From Caldifarciminota bacterium (lineage in GTDB: Bacteria; Hydrothermota; Hydrothermia; UBA1063; CAJXJZ01): a stretch of 15,356 nt of DNA. Numbering within the stretch: the first letter of the stretch is position 1; each line of letters begins with the position of its first letter. Of the stretch, positions 7,438 to 15,356 are shown in pieces. The translations under genes were made by a program, and so were the position numbers. The notes below the pieces were generated by a model. That model did not search any database and was not told the origin of the DNA. It was given only the letters and a program-made list of their open reading frames with translations. The DNA is taken from contig JALVLE010000081.1 in NCBI GenBank assembly GCA_027033555.1, forward strand, positions 1-15,356, given 5' to 3'.

Positions 7438-9482
7438 AGGATTTCCTCCTGGAGCTTGGTACCGAGGAACTGCCAGTTTGGGCACAGCTTGAGGCAGAAA
7501 AGGGCCTGTTAAATGGTATTAAAAGGCTTTTAGAAGAAAAACATATAGAGTTTGAAGATATAAGGGGGTCCAGTACTCCAAGAAGGGTTTTTGTGTACGT
7601 AAAGAATGTTCAGGAGGCTCAAAGGGTTGTGGAGAAAACAATTAAGGGACCTCCCATTAAAGTGGCTTATAAAGACGGCAAACCAACACCTGCGCTTATG
7701 GGATTCCTCAGACAGAGGGGACTTACAGAGGAGGATATTGAGAAAAAAGATGGCTACATATACGCAAAAGTGGAGGAGGGAGGAGAGGAAACAAAAAACA
7801 TCCTATCAGAGAACCTTCCAGATATTATTCGTCAGCTTAAATTTAAAAAAGTGATGCGCTGGAATGGTGGGGATGCGTTCCCCAGACCGGTAAGATGGAT
7901 TCTTGCTATTTTTGGAAAAGATGTTGTGGAATTTGAGGTATTTGGGCTTAAGTCTGGAAGGTACACCCAGGGGCATAGATTTTTAGGGAGAAAAGACATA
8001 GTGATTAAAGACCCGGCTGAATATGAGACCGTGCTGGCTGAGAATGGAGTCATTGTGGATAGAAATAGGAGAAAGGATATACTCTTAAGCCGCTTAAGAG
8101 AGGTGGCGAAAAGGGTAGGGGGAGCTCCAGAAGAGGATGAAGATTTATTGGAAGAGGTCACAGGACTTGTGGAATGGCCAGGAGTACTTTACGGCAGATT
8201 TGATAAAAGGTTCCTTGATTTGCCCCACATAGTCATTAAAGCTGCCATGAAACAGCATCAAAGGTACTTTCCTGTTGTAGATAGAGAGGGAAACCTTCTA
8301 CCATACTTTTTGAGTGCTATAAACAACGAGGAAAAATATGCTGATAACATAAGGCCGGGGATGGAAGAGGTACTTGTTTCACGGCTTGAAGATGCGGAAT
8401 TTTACTTCAAAGAGGATATGAAAATCCCTCCACATGAAAGAGTTAGAATGCTTGAAGAAATTGTATGGATGGAAAATGTAGGGACTATAAAGGATAAGAT
8501 TTCTTATGCCATTAAACTTGCAGATTACCTACTGGAGAATACTTCCATTGACATTGACCAAAGCAGGTTGAAGGAGGCAATTGTTCTTGCAAAATTTGAT
8601 CTTACAACCCAGATGATTCGTGACGGCAAGGAATTCACCAAGTTAGAGGGTGAGATAGCGAAGGAGTATGCAAAAAGAGCAGGTATTGATAGGGAGGTGG
8701 CCGAAATTATAGGAGAACACATGCTCCCACGACGCTATGGAGATCGCATACCGCAGAGAAAAGAGGCTGCTATCATAAGTATTATCTTCAGGATACTTGA
8801 TCTTGTTGCTCTTCTTAAACAGGATTACAATTTTTCCTCCTCCCGTGACCCTTATGGCGCACGGAGAAACACCTATGCCATTTTTGAGATTATTGTGGGC
8901 CATGGATTTAATATTGATCTTAAAGCACTCATTTTAAAAGCCATGGAAATAATGGGTGTGTCAGAAAAAAAGTTTGAAATTCTCTGGAATTACATAAAAG
9001 AGAGGCTGTTTAATTTCCTTGAAGAACGGGAAAAGATTCGTTACGATATAGTGGATGCCATAATAGAGGTTAATTCTGATATTTTTGATGTGTGGCAGAG
9101 AGCAAAGGTTCTTGATTCCATGATGAAAAAGGAGCCAGAAGCTTTTGAAAAGATTGCTATAAGTCTGAAAAGGGTTAACAACATATTAAAAAACATAGAG
9201 CACTTTCCAGAGATTAATCCCGGTATAATGGGAGAATATGAAAAGGCGCTTTATGAGGCAGCCACCTCGCTTGAACCGGAGCTATCCAGACTAATTAAAG
9301 AAAAGAAGTATGAAACATTTCTCTCTAAAATCCTTGCCCTTTCACCCAGAATAGACGAGTTCTTTGACAATGTTTTTGTCATGACGGAGGATGAAAAGCT
9401 GAGAAAAAACAGGCTTGCTCTGCTTAATTATGTGAAAAACCTATTTAAACTTTACGGTGATTTCTCAAAATTGGTGGTGTGA
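7434..9482 (+). CDS. glyS: Glycyl-tRNA synthetase beta subunit
   Basis: The beta subunit of the alpha2-beta2 glycyl-tRNA synthetase recognises and binds tRNA-Gly. The 682 residues match the family (E. coli 689). The N-terminus [10 protein letters not shown] is diagnostic. B3/4-like and body regions include [29 protein letters not shown] and KQHQRYFP. A degenerate HD-like domain lies around 385-440 ([16 protein letters not shown] and [12 protein letters not shown]). [13 protein letters not shown] comes next, and a C-terminal helical DALR-like anticodon-binding domain occupies about 560-680. The ATG at 7434 overlaps the glyQ stop by 4 nt and has a GAGGGAG stretch (7423-7429) just upstream. The equal dosage implied by the overlap suits a 1:1 complex. 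A 19-bp palindrome lies inside the gene at 8082-8100. Confidence 0.97.
   Translation: MKDFLLELGTEELPVWAQLEAEKGLLNGIKRLLEEKHIEFEDIRGSSTPRRVFVYVKNVQEAQRVVEKTIKGPPIKVAYKDGKPTPALMGFLRQRGLTEEDIEKKDGYIYAKVEEGGEETKNILSENLPDIIRQLKFKKVMRWNGGDAFPRPVRWILAIFGKDVVEFEVFGLKSGRYTQGHRFLGRKDIVIKDPAEYETVLAENGVIVDRNRRKDILLSRLREVAKRVGGAPEEDEDLLEEVTGLVEWPGVLYGRFDKRFLDLPHIVIKAAMKQHQRYFPVVDREGNLLPYFLSAINNEEKYADNIRPGMEEVLVSRLEDAEFYFKEDMKIPPHERVRMLEEIVWMENVGTIKDKISYAIKLADYLLENTSIDIDQSRLKEAIVLAKFDLTTQMIRDGKEFTKLEGEIAKEYAKRAGIDREVAEIIGEHMLPRRYGDRIPQRKEAAIISIIFRILDLVALLKQDYNFSSSRDPYGARRNTYAIFEIIVGHGFNIDLKALILKAMEIMGVSEKKFEILWNYIKERLFNFLEEREKIRYDIVDAIIEVNSDIFDVWQRAKVLDSMMKKEPEAFEKIAISLKRVNNILKNIEHFPEINPGIMGEYEKALYEAATSLEPELSRLIKEKKYETFLSKILALSPRIDEFFDNVFVMTEDEKLRKNRLALLNYVKNLFKLYGDFSKLVV
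8082..8100. repeat. 19-bp perfect palindrome inside glyS
   Basis: CTCTTAAGC, a central C, and GCTTAAGAG form nine-base arms around one base. It encodes LLSRLRE within glyS. As a DNA site it could bind a dimeric protein; as RNA the loop is too tight for the full stem to form. In 15 kb a match of this size can arise by chance. Confidence 0.5.
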
Positions 9483-11992
9483 AAGAGACTCCACTTTTAT
9501 CACAGTACAAAAAAATCAAAGAACAGTATAAAGAAGAGATACTGCTTTTTCGCATAGGTGATTTTTATGAGACCTTTCTTGAAGATGCGGAGAAGACGTC
9601 AAAAGCTCTTGGTATTACCTTAACTTCAAAGCCAGTGGGAAAGGGAATAAGGGTTCCCCTCGCTGGAATTCCGGTTAAAGCAGCCGATACGTACATTGCC
9701 AGACTCCTTGAGCAGGGGTATAAAGTTGCCATATGTGAGCAGACTGGAGAGGGCAAAAAGCTTATGGAAAGGGAGGTGGTAGAGGTTATAACCCCTGGAA
9801 CCATCACCATAGAAGAACTTCTTGATGAAAATACCTCCAATTACATAGCCTCTCTGGTTGAAGGTAACGTAACGGCTGTGGCTTTTTGTGATATTACAAC
9901 TGGTGATTTTTCCTTTTTTTCAACAACGCGGGATGAGGCAATAAAGCACATACATAAAATGAATGTTCGGGAGTTGGTATTGTTAAAAGGTAAAAGTCTG
10001 GGACTTGAAATTCCAGAGTCTTATTATGACGGCATCTGGTATGGTGTTGAGTCTGCAAAGAAGGTAATAGGAGATTATTTTGGTGTAGCCACTCCAAAGG
10101 CATTTGGACTTGTAAGAGATGAAGAAATAGAGGCTGTGGGACTTCTTCTGGCGTACCTGAAAGAGAAAAAGAAATCAAGGCTTTCCAATATTACCGGGGT
10201 AAGGCGTTTAAATCTTGAAAAAAGGTTGTACATAGACGAAAAAACCGCAAAAAACCTTGAACTTGTTGAAAGGATGTTTGAAAAAAACTCTTATGGTACG
10301 CTTTTTTGGGCAATGGATAAAACGAAGACACCAATGGGTAGGAGGTTTTTGCGGAGTGTTATTCTCTTTCCTCCAACTGATCTGAAGCTTATAAAAGAGA
10401 GGCAAATAAGAGTAGAGACCCTTTTTAATGATTCTCTTCTTCTTTCGGATGTTGTTTCCTGGCTCTCAGGAATGGGAGACCTTGAGAGGAAGCTGTCAAA
10501 AATATTACAAAAGAAAGCAGGGCCTCGGGATATGTACATACTCATGAAAGACCTGGAGAGGGCAATAAATCTTAGAAAAAGGCTTTATAGGTATGAGATG
10601 TTCAATGCGGAATTTGATGAAGAAAAGGTTGAGGGACTTATTGAGGCTCTTCGGAAGGTTTTAAAAGAGAATCCCCCAGTTCAGGTTGAGGACTTTATTA
10701 AAGATGGAGTTATAAAAGAGCTTGATGAATTAAAAGGCCTGTTGAGGAACACAAGGGAAAAATTGCTGGATATTGAAAAAAGGGAGAGAGAAAAGACAGG
10801 GATTCCCACGTTGAGAATTGGATATAATCAGGTATTTGGTTATTATATTGAAGTTACGAAGGCCCATCTTAACAAAGTGCCTGAATATTATATAAGAAAA
10901 CAAACTCTTACGCAGGCAGAGAGGTTTGTTACCGAGGAACTTAAGGAGTTTGAGGATAAAATCTTGACTGCCGAGGAGAGGATAAAAGAGATAGAAAAAC
11001 GTGTTTTTGAGGAGTTAAGGCAGAAGATTGAGAAAAATGTGGCTTTTATTAAAAAAGTTGCTGAATTTGTAAAAGAGGTGGACCTTGTCCAATCCTTCGC
11101 CACTATTGCTATAGAGAGAGGATATGTAAAGCCGGTCATGACGGATGAAGATATAATTGCTATAGAAGATGGCCGGCATCCTGTTATGGAACTGGTTACC
11201 AGTGATGTATTTGTGCCCAATGATACACTTTTTAATGAAGATAGAAGGGTGTATATAATAACAGGCCCAAATATGGCAGGCAAATCTACTTATTTAAGAC
11301 AGGTAGCTTTAATAACAATAATGGCCCATATGGGTAGTTTTGTCCCTGCAAAAAGTGCCAGAATTGGCATTGTGGACAGGATTTTCTCAAGAATAGGTGC
11401 GCAGGATGATATAACGAGAGGAATTTCCACTTTTATGGCTGAAATGGTTGAGACTGCTGAAATATTGCACAGCGCTACCAGAAGGAGCCTTGTGGTACTT
11501 GATGAGGTAGGAAGAGGCACTTCCACCTACGACGGAATGAGCATTGCAATGGCTGTGGTGCGTTATATTGCGAAAAAAGGTTATAAAACCCTTTTTGCAA
11601 CCCATTATCATGAACTTGGAGAGCTGACAAAAGAGTTCAGGAGTGTTATGAATTACACCATGGATATAAAGGAGTATAACGGTAAGCTCTATTATCTCCG
11701 AAAATTGAAAGAAGGAGTATGTGATAGAAGCTATGGTATCCATGTGGCCGAACTTGCAGGATTGCCTGAGAGTGTAATAAAAGAAGCCAGAGAAATATTG
11801 AAAAATCTGGAAAAAAGGACACCTCCTGTGACACACTCAGAGCAAAAACCCGTACAGCTCTCATTATTTGACACGCTAACTGAAAAGGAAAGAAAGGTGA
11901 TTCAGCTCATTAAAGATGTTGATGTTGATGGACTTACCCCGCGTGATGCTTTAAACTTTATTTACAAACTTAAGGAGGAGCTTGGTGCTTGA
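9479..11992 (+). CDS. mutS: DNA mismatch repair protein MutS
   Basis: MutS binds mismatches and small loops and starts repair through ATP-driven clamp formation. The 837 residues match MutS1 (E. coli 853). The mismatch-reading Phe-x-Glu is present as F29-Y-E31 in RIGDFYET, which excludes MutS2 and other non-repair paralogues. The ATPase has Walker A TGPNMAGKST at 595-604, the signature region QDDITRGISTFMAEM, Walker B LVVLDEVGRGTSTYDG with D675/E676, and the His switch FATHYHELGEL. The C-terminus (LTPRDALNFIYKLKEEL) is the usual helical tail. The start is GTG at 9479, overlapping the glyS stop as GTGA. No Shine-Dalgarno is visible, so initiation probably depends on ribosomes finishing glyS. 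MutL is not adjacent. Lying between tRNA synthetase and cell-shape genes, it shows no functional link to its neighbours beyond co-transcription. Confidence 0.97.
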   Translation: MKETPLLSQYKKIKEQYKEEILLFRIGDFYETFLEDAEKTSKALGITLTSKPVGKGIRVPLAGIPVKAADTYIARLLEQGYKVAICEQTGEGKKLMEREVVEVITPGTITIEELLDENTSNYIASLVEGNVTAVAFCDITTGDFSFFSTTRDEAIKHIHKMNVRELVLLKGKSLGLEIPESYYDGIWYGVESAKKVIGDYFGVATPKAFGLVRDEEIEAVGLLLAYLKEKKKSRLSNITGVRRLNLEKRLYIDEKTAKNLELVERMFEKNSYGTLFWAMDKTKTPMGRRFLRSVILFPPTDLKLIKERQIRVETLFNDSLLLSDVVSWLSGMGDLERKLSKILQKKAGPRDMYILMKDLERAINLRKRLYRYEMFNAEFDEEKVEGLIEALRKVLKENPPVQVEDFIKDGVIKELDELKGLLRNTREKLLDIEKREREKTGIPTLRIGYNQVFGYYIEVTKAHLNKVPEYYIRKQTLTQAERFVTEELKEFEDKILTAEERIKEIEKRVFEELRQKIEKNVAFIKKVAEFVKEVDLVQSFATIAIERGYVKPVMTDEDIIAIEDGRHPVMELVTSDVFVPNDTLFNEDRRVYIITGPNMAGKSTYLRQVALITIMAHMGSFVPAKSARIGIVDRIFSRIGAQDDITRGISTFMAEMVETAEILHSATRRSLVVLDEVGRGTSTYDGMSIAMAVVRYIAKKGYKTLFATHYHELGELTKEFRSVMNYTMDIKEYNGKLYYLRKLKEGVCDRSYGIHVAELAGLPESVIKEAREILKNLEKRTPPVTHSEQKPVQLSLFDTLTEKERKVIQLIKDVDVDGLTPRDALNFIYKLKEELGA
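11972..11978 (+). promoter_or_regulatory. Shine-Dalgarno site for mreB
   Basis: AAGGAGG inside the last codons of mutS lies 6 nt before a GTG at 11985 and 3 nt before an in-frame TTG at 11982. The spacing favours the GTG. This is the strongest ribosome binding site found in the right-hand unit and suggests mreB is translated at a higher rate than mutS from the same message. Confidence 0.75.
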
Positions 11993-13052
11993 CATTTTAG
12001 GAAAAATGTTGGGGTTAATTGAGAATTCTGTGGCTGTTGATCTTGGTACAGCCCAGACTTTAATATATGTGAAGGGGAAAGGTATTGTCTTGCGTGAGCC
12101 GTCTGTTGTTGCCTATAATGAATATACAGGTGAGGTTGTGGCTGTAGGTAGCAAAGCAAAGGAGATGCTCGGGAAAACTCCTGAAGGGATAAGAGCAAAA
12201 AGACCCATGAAAGACGGAGTAATTGCTGATTTTGAACTTGTACAGGAAATGTTATATTACTTTCTGGAGATGGTTCTCTCCAAAAATCTCTTTTTTAGGC
12301 CAAAAGTACTTATAGCTGTTCCCTCAAGTATTACAGAGGTGGAGTCAAGGGCTGTTAGAGATTCCGCAGAGAGTGCTGGTGCACAGGGTGTGATGCTTGT
12401 TGCAGAGCCTATTGCCGCTGCAGTTGGTATAGGATTGCCTATTGACAAGCCGGTTGGGAACATGATTGTTGATATTGGAGGAGGAACTACAGAAATTGCG
12501 GTATTGTCTCTTTCTGGAATTGTTTCCAATGCATCAATTCGGGTTGCAGGAGATGAAATGGATGAGGCAATAGTCTATTATATCAGAGAAAAGTATAGGG
12601 TTGATATAGGAGAGCAAACTGCAGAGCAGATAAAAATAGAAATTGGAAATGTGTTCCCCACAAGAGAAGAGGTAAAAATGGAAATAAGGGGCAAGGACCT
12701 TATAAAGGGGGAGCCCACAACCCTTGAAATTTCATCTCATGAAATAAGAGAGGCACTTCGTGGGCCTGTTATGCAAATAGTTGAGTCTGTAAAAAAAGCG
12801 CTTGAAAAGACCCCACCAGAGCTTGTCTCTGATATTATTGATAGAGGCATTTACCTTGCCGGGGGAGGGGCTCTTTTAAAAGGGCTTGATGAGCTTATTA
12901 TGGAGGAAACAAATATCCCTGTTATTCGTGTTGAAAATCCCAGAGAAGCGGTGGTACTTGGTGCAGGAAAAATACTGGATAACCTGGAAAAATATGAACA
13001 TATGCTGATGAAAACGGAGAAGTACAGAGCGAAGAAATACAGGCCTGAATGA
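11985..13052 (+). CDS. mreB: Rod shape-determining protein MreB (bacterial actin)
   Basis: MreB forms ATP-dependent filaments under the inner membrane that guide the elongasome. The 355 residues compare with 347 in E. coli. The actin-fold signatures are phosphate-1 VAVDLGTAQTLIYVKGKG at 16-33, connect-1 around LVAEPIAAAVGIGLP at 138-152, phosphate-2 IVDIGGGTTEIAVLS at 161-175 and the adenosine motif LAGGGALLKGLDEL at 291-304. The short N-terminal stretch LDILGKMLGLI looks amphipathic and may anchor the filament to the membrane. I place the start at GTG 11985 for its AAGGAGG spacing; TTG 11982 would add one residue. It overlaps mutS by 8 nt and mreC by 4 nt (ATGA). It heads the mreBCD-mrdA set, whose products act together. 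Confidence 0.97.
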   Translation: MLDILGKMLGLIENSVAVDLGTAQTLIYVKGKGIVLREPSVVAYNEYTGEVVAVGSKAKEMLGKTPEGIRAKRPMKDGVIADFELVQEMLYYFLEMVLSKNLFFRPKVLIAVPSSITEVESRAVRDSAESAGAQGVMLVAEPIAAAVGIGLPIDKPVGNMIVDIGGGTTEIAVLSLSGIVSNASIRVAGDEMDEAIVYYIREKYRVDIGEQTAEQIKIEIGNVFPTREEVKMEIRGKDLIKGEPTTLEISSHEIREALRGPVMQIVESVKKALEKTPPELVSDIIDRGIYLAGGGALLKGLDELIMEETNIPVIRVENPREAVVLGAGKILDNLEKYEHMLMKTEKYRAKKYRPE

Positions 13053-13729
13053 AAAAGGTCCTTTTTACATATTTGTTCCTTGCAATAGTTGTCCAGTTGT
13101 ATCCTGTAAAAGCGTTTTTTTCCAGGGTTTTTCTTAAAAGCGTTTATGTACCGGTTCTCTTTATGTATTCAAGAGTAAAAAGTATGCAGCAGGCGGAGAA
13201 GAAGGTTATTGAGCTGGAGAAGAAAATTGCCAGTATGGAAATAATGTCAGGCAAAGAAAAAGGTGATATCGCATCCGACTCAATTTACATTGTTACTCTT
13301 ATCGGATATGAACCTTTCGGTTTTCCCGGAATTCTCACCTATTATCCTCCAGTGGGCAAAAGGGGAGATCTTTTGTTGTGGGATGGAGTGGTGGCAGGTA
13401 AGGTTATTTCCATTGAACAGGGAGCAGGACAGGCAGCCACAGTATATGGCAATCTTTTTAGGCTGGGAGTGCTTGTAAAGGAATATAATGGAATCCTTGA
13501 AGGAGGCGTCCCACCTGTGGTAAAATATATTCCGATTGAATATCCTGTAGGTGAGGGAGATACAGTTTATACCTCAGGCATCGGTGAAATCAAGATAAGA
13601 GGTATTCCGGTGGGTGTGGTTACAAAGGTAAAAGAAGACAAAATAGCGCCCTATTTTCATAAAATAGAGGTAAAGCCCTTTTTTGAAGTGCACAGGGCTT
13701 ATAGACTGGTCTTGATTCCAAATGATTGA
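13049..13729 (+). CDS. mreC: Rod shape-determining protein MreC (short form)
   Basis: MreC is a bitopic inner-membrane protein whose periplasmic part binds and activates PBP2. Visible here are a short cytoplasmic start (MKK), a membrane segment at about 4-21, a charged helical coiled-coil region at about 42-66, and a beta-rich domain from about 75. The beta domain carries DGVVAGKVISIEQGAGQAATV, then YNGILEGG and GDTVYTSGIGEIKIRGIPVGVV, the usual MreC core. At 226 residues it is shorter than most family members (often 270-370). The coiled coil is brief and there is almost no C-terminal tail. Family assignment rests on the core motifs and on its position between mreB and mreD. It overlaps mreB (ATGA) and mreD (8 nt); there is only a weak AGG before the ATG. 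Confidence 0.92.
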   Translation: MKKVLFTYLFLAIVVQLYPVKAFFSRVFLKSVYVPVLFMYSRVKSMQQAEKKVIELEKKIASMEIMSGKEKGDIASDSIYIVTLIGYEPFGFPGILTYYPPVGKRGDLLLWDGVVAGKVISIEQGAGQAATVYGNLFRLGVLVKEYNGILEGGVPPVVKYIPIEYPVGEGDTVYTSGIGEIKIRGIPVGVVTKVKEDKIAPYFHKIEVKPFFEVHRAYRLVLIPND

Positions 13730-14159
13730 CCTTCTTGTTATATTAATATTAATATTGCTTGCTACTTTTGAAGCCAGATTCCCTTCTTTGCTTTTGCCTT
13801 CTGTGTTTTTAATAGCCTATATTCTCTGGATTTTAAAGTCCAGAATGAGATTTTCCCGCATACTTTTCATCAGTTTTTTTATGGGCATAATACTTGATGC
13901 TGCGGACATATCTCATGTCTGGTTGTATCCATTTTTTATGCCGTTTACTGCATGGCTTATTCGCGAGGTAAAGCTCAAGATTAATCTCTCCCTTTCCCCT
14001 GTAAGGGTGCTTGTATTTACCCTATTTTGTTTTATTATGCTGCTGCCTGTGTTTTTGTACTATAGCATCTCATTTTTAAGTATTTTAATCAAATCGTTTA
14101 TAACGGCATTCTTTATTGAAGGAGTTCTTGTTTTACTATGGAGAGGCGAGTTAGAGTAA
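13722..14159 (+). CDS. mreD: Rod shape-determining membrane protein MreD
   Basis: MreD is a small polytopic inner-membrane protein of the elongasome. The 145 residues (E. coli 162) are strongly hydrophobic with about five likely membrane segments (approximately 3-16, 24-38, 45-60, 68-82 and 93-140, the last region probably two). The segment GIILDAADISHVWLYPF at 55-71 fits the conserved G-x-x-x-D pattern of MreD near the second or third helix. Sequence conservation in this family is low, so the call leans on topology, length and position after mreC. The ATG overlaps the end of mreC by 8 nt without a clear Shine-Dalgarno. The gene ends 22 nt inside mrdA. Confidence 0.88.
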   Translation: MIDLLVILILILLATFEARFPSLLLPSVFLIAYILWILKSRMRFSRILFISFFMGIILDAADISHVWLYPFFMPFTAWLIREVKLKINLSLSPVRVLVFTLFCFIMLLPVFLYYSISFLSILIKSFITAFFIEGVLVLLWRGELE

Positions 14160-15356
14160 TACTGTTTTTCACGTTATCCATATTCATAGTGTTTATTTTA
14201 AAGCTCTTTAAAATACAGATTATAGAGCACGAAAAGTATGTAGAGCTCTCCAAAAACAATTACCTCAGGATTATCAAGATTCCAGCGATAAGAGGGGACA
14301 TACTGGACAGGCATGGAGAGAAGCTGGCTTACTGGAAACCCGTATTCAGAATATCCGTGTTGCCGGGTGTGATACAAAAAGGTAAATTGTACAAATTATT
14401 TAAAATAGCGGGTCTTGATTCTCTTTCTTCCGCTTTTGATACATTTTCCCTGGGCAGGAATTATGTGACATTGAAAAAAGGCCTGGATTTTAAGACTATA
14501 AGTAAGATAGAAGAAAACATAGATGAATTTCCGGGAGTTGTCATAGATGCAGTACCTGCACGTTATTACAATGAAAAATATAAATGCGTGTCAGAGATAC
14601 TTGGATATGTACAAGAAGCTACAAAGGAGGAGTTAAAAAAGTATAAACTTGAAATAGGGGATATGATTGGGAGGAGGGGGATAGAGGCTGTGTATGATTC
14701 TATTTTACGTGGAAGAAATGGCCGGAGATTTTTCGTGGTGGATTCTCGTGGAAATATTGTAAAAAGGGACCCGACTCCTCCTGTCCCTCCTGTGAAGGGT
14801 AAGAACCTGAAAACCACAATTGATGCAAAGCTTATGACGTTTATTGACACCCTTTTTAAGCCATATGAAAAGGGTGCATGTGTGGTATATAAGCCTTTAA
14901 CAGGTGAGGTTATTGCACTTTATACCAAACCCTACTTTGACTCAAACACTTTTCTTGCTGATTTTAAGAGGCTTTTGTCAGACCCTTCTCATCCTTTAAT
15001 AAACAGGGCAATACAGGGGATATATCCTCCTGGATCAATTTTTAAATTAATCTCAGCCCTTGTGGCGTTGAAAACCGGGAGTGTTAATGAAAACACCGTA
15101 TTTAAACCGTGTACCGGTAAGTTTACCTTTGGAAACAGAACCTGGGGGTGCTGGCTTAAAACCGGGCATGGTATATTAAATCTACCTCACGCCATAGAGC
15201 AGTCATGCGATGTATATTTTTATCAGCTCGGTCTGGCTGTGGGCTTTAAGAGATTCCTTGATGTGTTAAATTCTCTTGGCATCCCTCTTTATACAGGAAT
15301 AGACATTCCACACGAGAAACGTGGGTTTATTCCATCTTATGATTGGTATGTAAGAC
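14138..15356 (+). CDS. mrdA: Penicillin-binding protein 2, elongasome DD-transpeptidase (partial, 3' end off the right edge)
   Basis: PBP2 crosslinks new peptidoglycan during lateral wall growth and works with MreC/MreD and RodA. The first 406 codons are present. A short basic cytoplasmic tail (MERRVR) leads into one membrane segment at about 7-23. The pedestal domain follows, with RGDILDRHGEKLA at about 53-65 and GRRGIEAVYDSILRG further on. The transpeptidase domain begins near 225. It shows the S-x-x-K active site PPGSIFK with Ser300 and Lys303, then SCD at 356-358 (the S-x-N/D motif) in QSCDVYFYQLGL, typical of PBP2. The K-T/S-G motif lies beyond the window. The ATG overlaps mreD by 22 nt; a GGAG at 14121-14124 is 13 nt away, too far to be convincing. 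Class B PBP2 is favoured over PBP3/FtsI by the mre context and the YFYQLGL stretch. Confidence 0.94.
   Translation, partial: MERRVRVILFFTLSIFIVFILKLFKIQIIEHEKYVELSKNNYLRIIKIPAIRGDILDRHGEKLAYWKPVFRISVLPGVIQKGKLYKLFKIAGLDSLSSAFDTFSLGRNYVTLKKGLDFKTISKIEENIDEFPGVVIDAVPARYYNEKYKCVSEILGYVQEATKEELKKYKLEIGDMIGRRGIEAVYDSILRGRNGRRFFVVDSRGNIVKRDPTPPVPPVKGKNLKTTIDAKLMTFIDTLFKPYEKGACVVYKPLTGEVIALYTKPYFDSNTFLADFKRLLSDPSHPLINRAIQGIYPPGSIFKLISALVALKTGSVNENTVFKPCTGKFTFGNRTWGCWLKTGHGILNLPHAIEQSCDVYFYQLGLAVGFKRFLDVLNSLGIPLYTGIDIPHEKRGFIPSYDWYVR

Noticed and set aside
385..11864. Antisense and out-of-frame open reading frames over fabZ, lpxD, the TPR region, glyS and mutS
   Set aside because: Their translations are low-complexity or biased shadow sequences with no recognisable motif, and each is covered by a well-supported gene in another frame.
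13739..13757. Short TTAATA tandem run at the start of mreD
   Set aside because: It encodes an Ile/Leu-rich membrane helix; hydrophobic codons explain the repeat.

Overview
The window comes from a diderm (Gram-negative) bacterium, probably a thermophile. It carries the early lipid A genes (lpxD, lpxC, fabZ, lpxA), so it makes an LPS-type outer membrane. It also carries an elongasome cluster (mreB, mreC, mreD, PBP2), so it is probably rod-shaped with peptidoglycan. The DNA looks moderately AT-rich by eye. The proteins are rich in Lys and Glu, and AGA/AGG (Arg) and ATA (Ile) codons are common, as in many thermophiles. The two-subunit glycyl-tRNA synthetase is the bacterial glyQ/glyS type. I cannot assign a phylum from this sequence alone.

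Layout. On the minus strand from 3288 leftwards runs a tightly packed unit: HAD-family phosphatase > lpxD > lpxC > fabZ > lpxA, with lpxA cut by the left edge. On the plus strand, a single large gene (3381-6524) encodes a GGDEF diguanylate cyclase domain fused to a STAND-type ATPase and a long TPR array. A second plus-strand unit starts at 6580 and reaches the right edge: glyQ > glyS > mutS > mreB > mreC > mreD > PBP2 (mrdA), with mrdA cut by the right edge. Of the ten gene junctions inside the two units, nine are overlaps (4-22 nt) and one is a 1-nt gap. Only about 147 bp of the window lies outside genes: 92 bp between the divergent units and 55 bp in front of glyQ.

Regulation. All three visible transcription starts share a geometry. 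A good -10 hexamer lies only 7-9 nt before the ATG, with a matching -35 box 16-17 nt further upstream. Transcription should therefore begin at or within a few bases of the start codon, predicting leaderless mRNAs for the first gene of each unit. Several internal genes (lpxC, fabZ, lpxA, glyS, mreB) instead have Shine-Dalgarno sequences embedded in the preceding gene, and others rely on overlaps such as ATGA or GTGA. No intrinsic terminator, riboswitch, tRNA, rRNA, CRISPR array or mobile element was found.

The left unit supplies lipid A precursors, with FabZ also serving fatty acid synthesis. The right unit joins glycine charging, mismatch repair and cell-wall elongation in one apparent transcript. 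The most unusual gene is the cytoplasmic GGDEF-STAND-TPR protein between them. It looks like a c-di-GMP synthase controlled by an ATP-driven, TPR-sensing switch.
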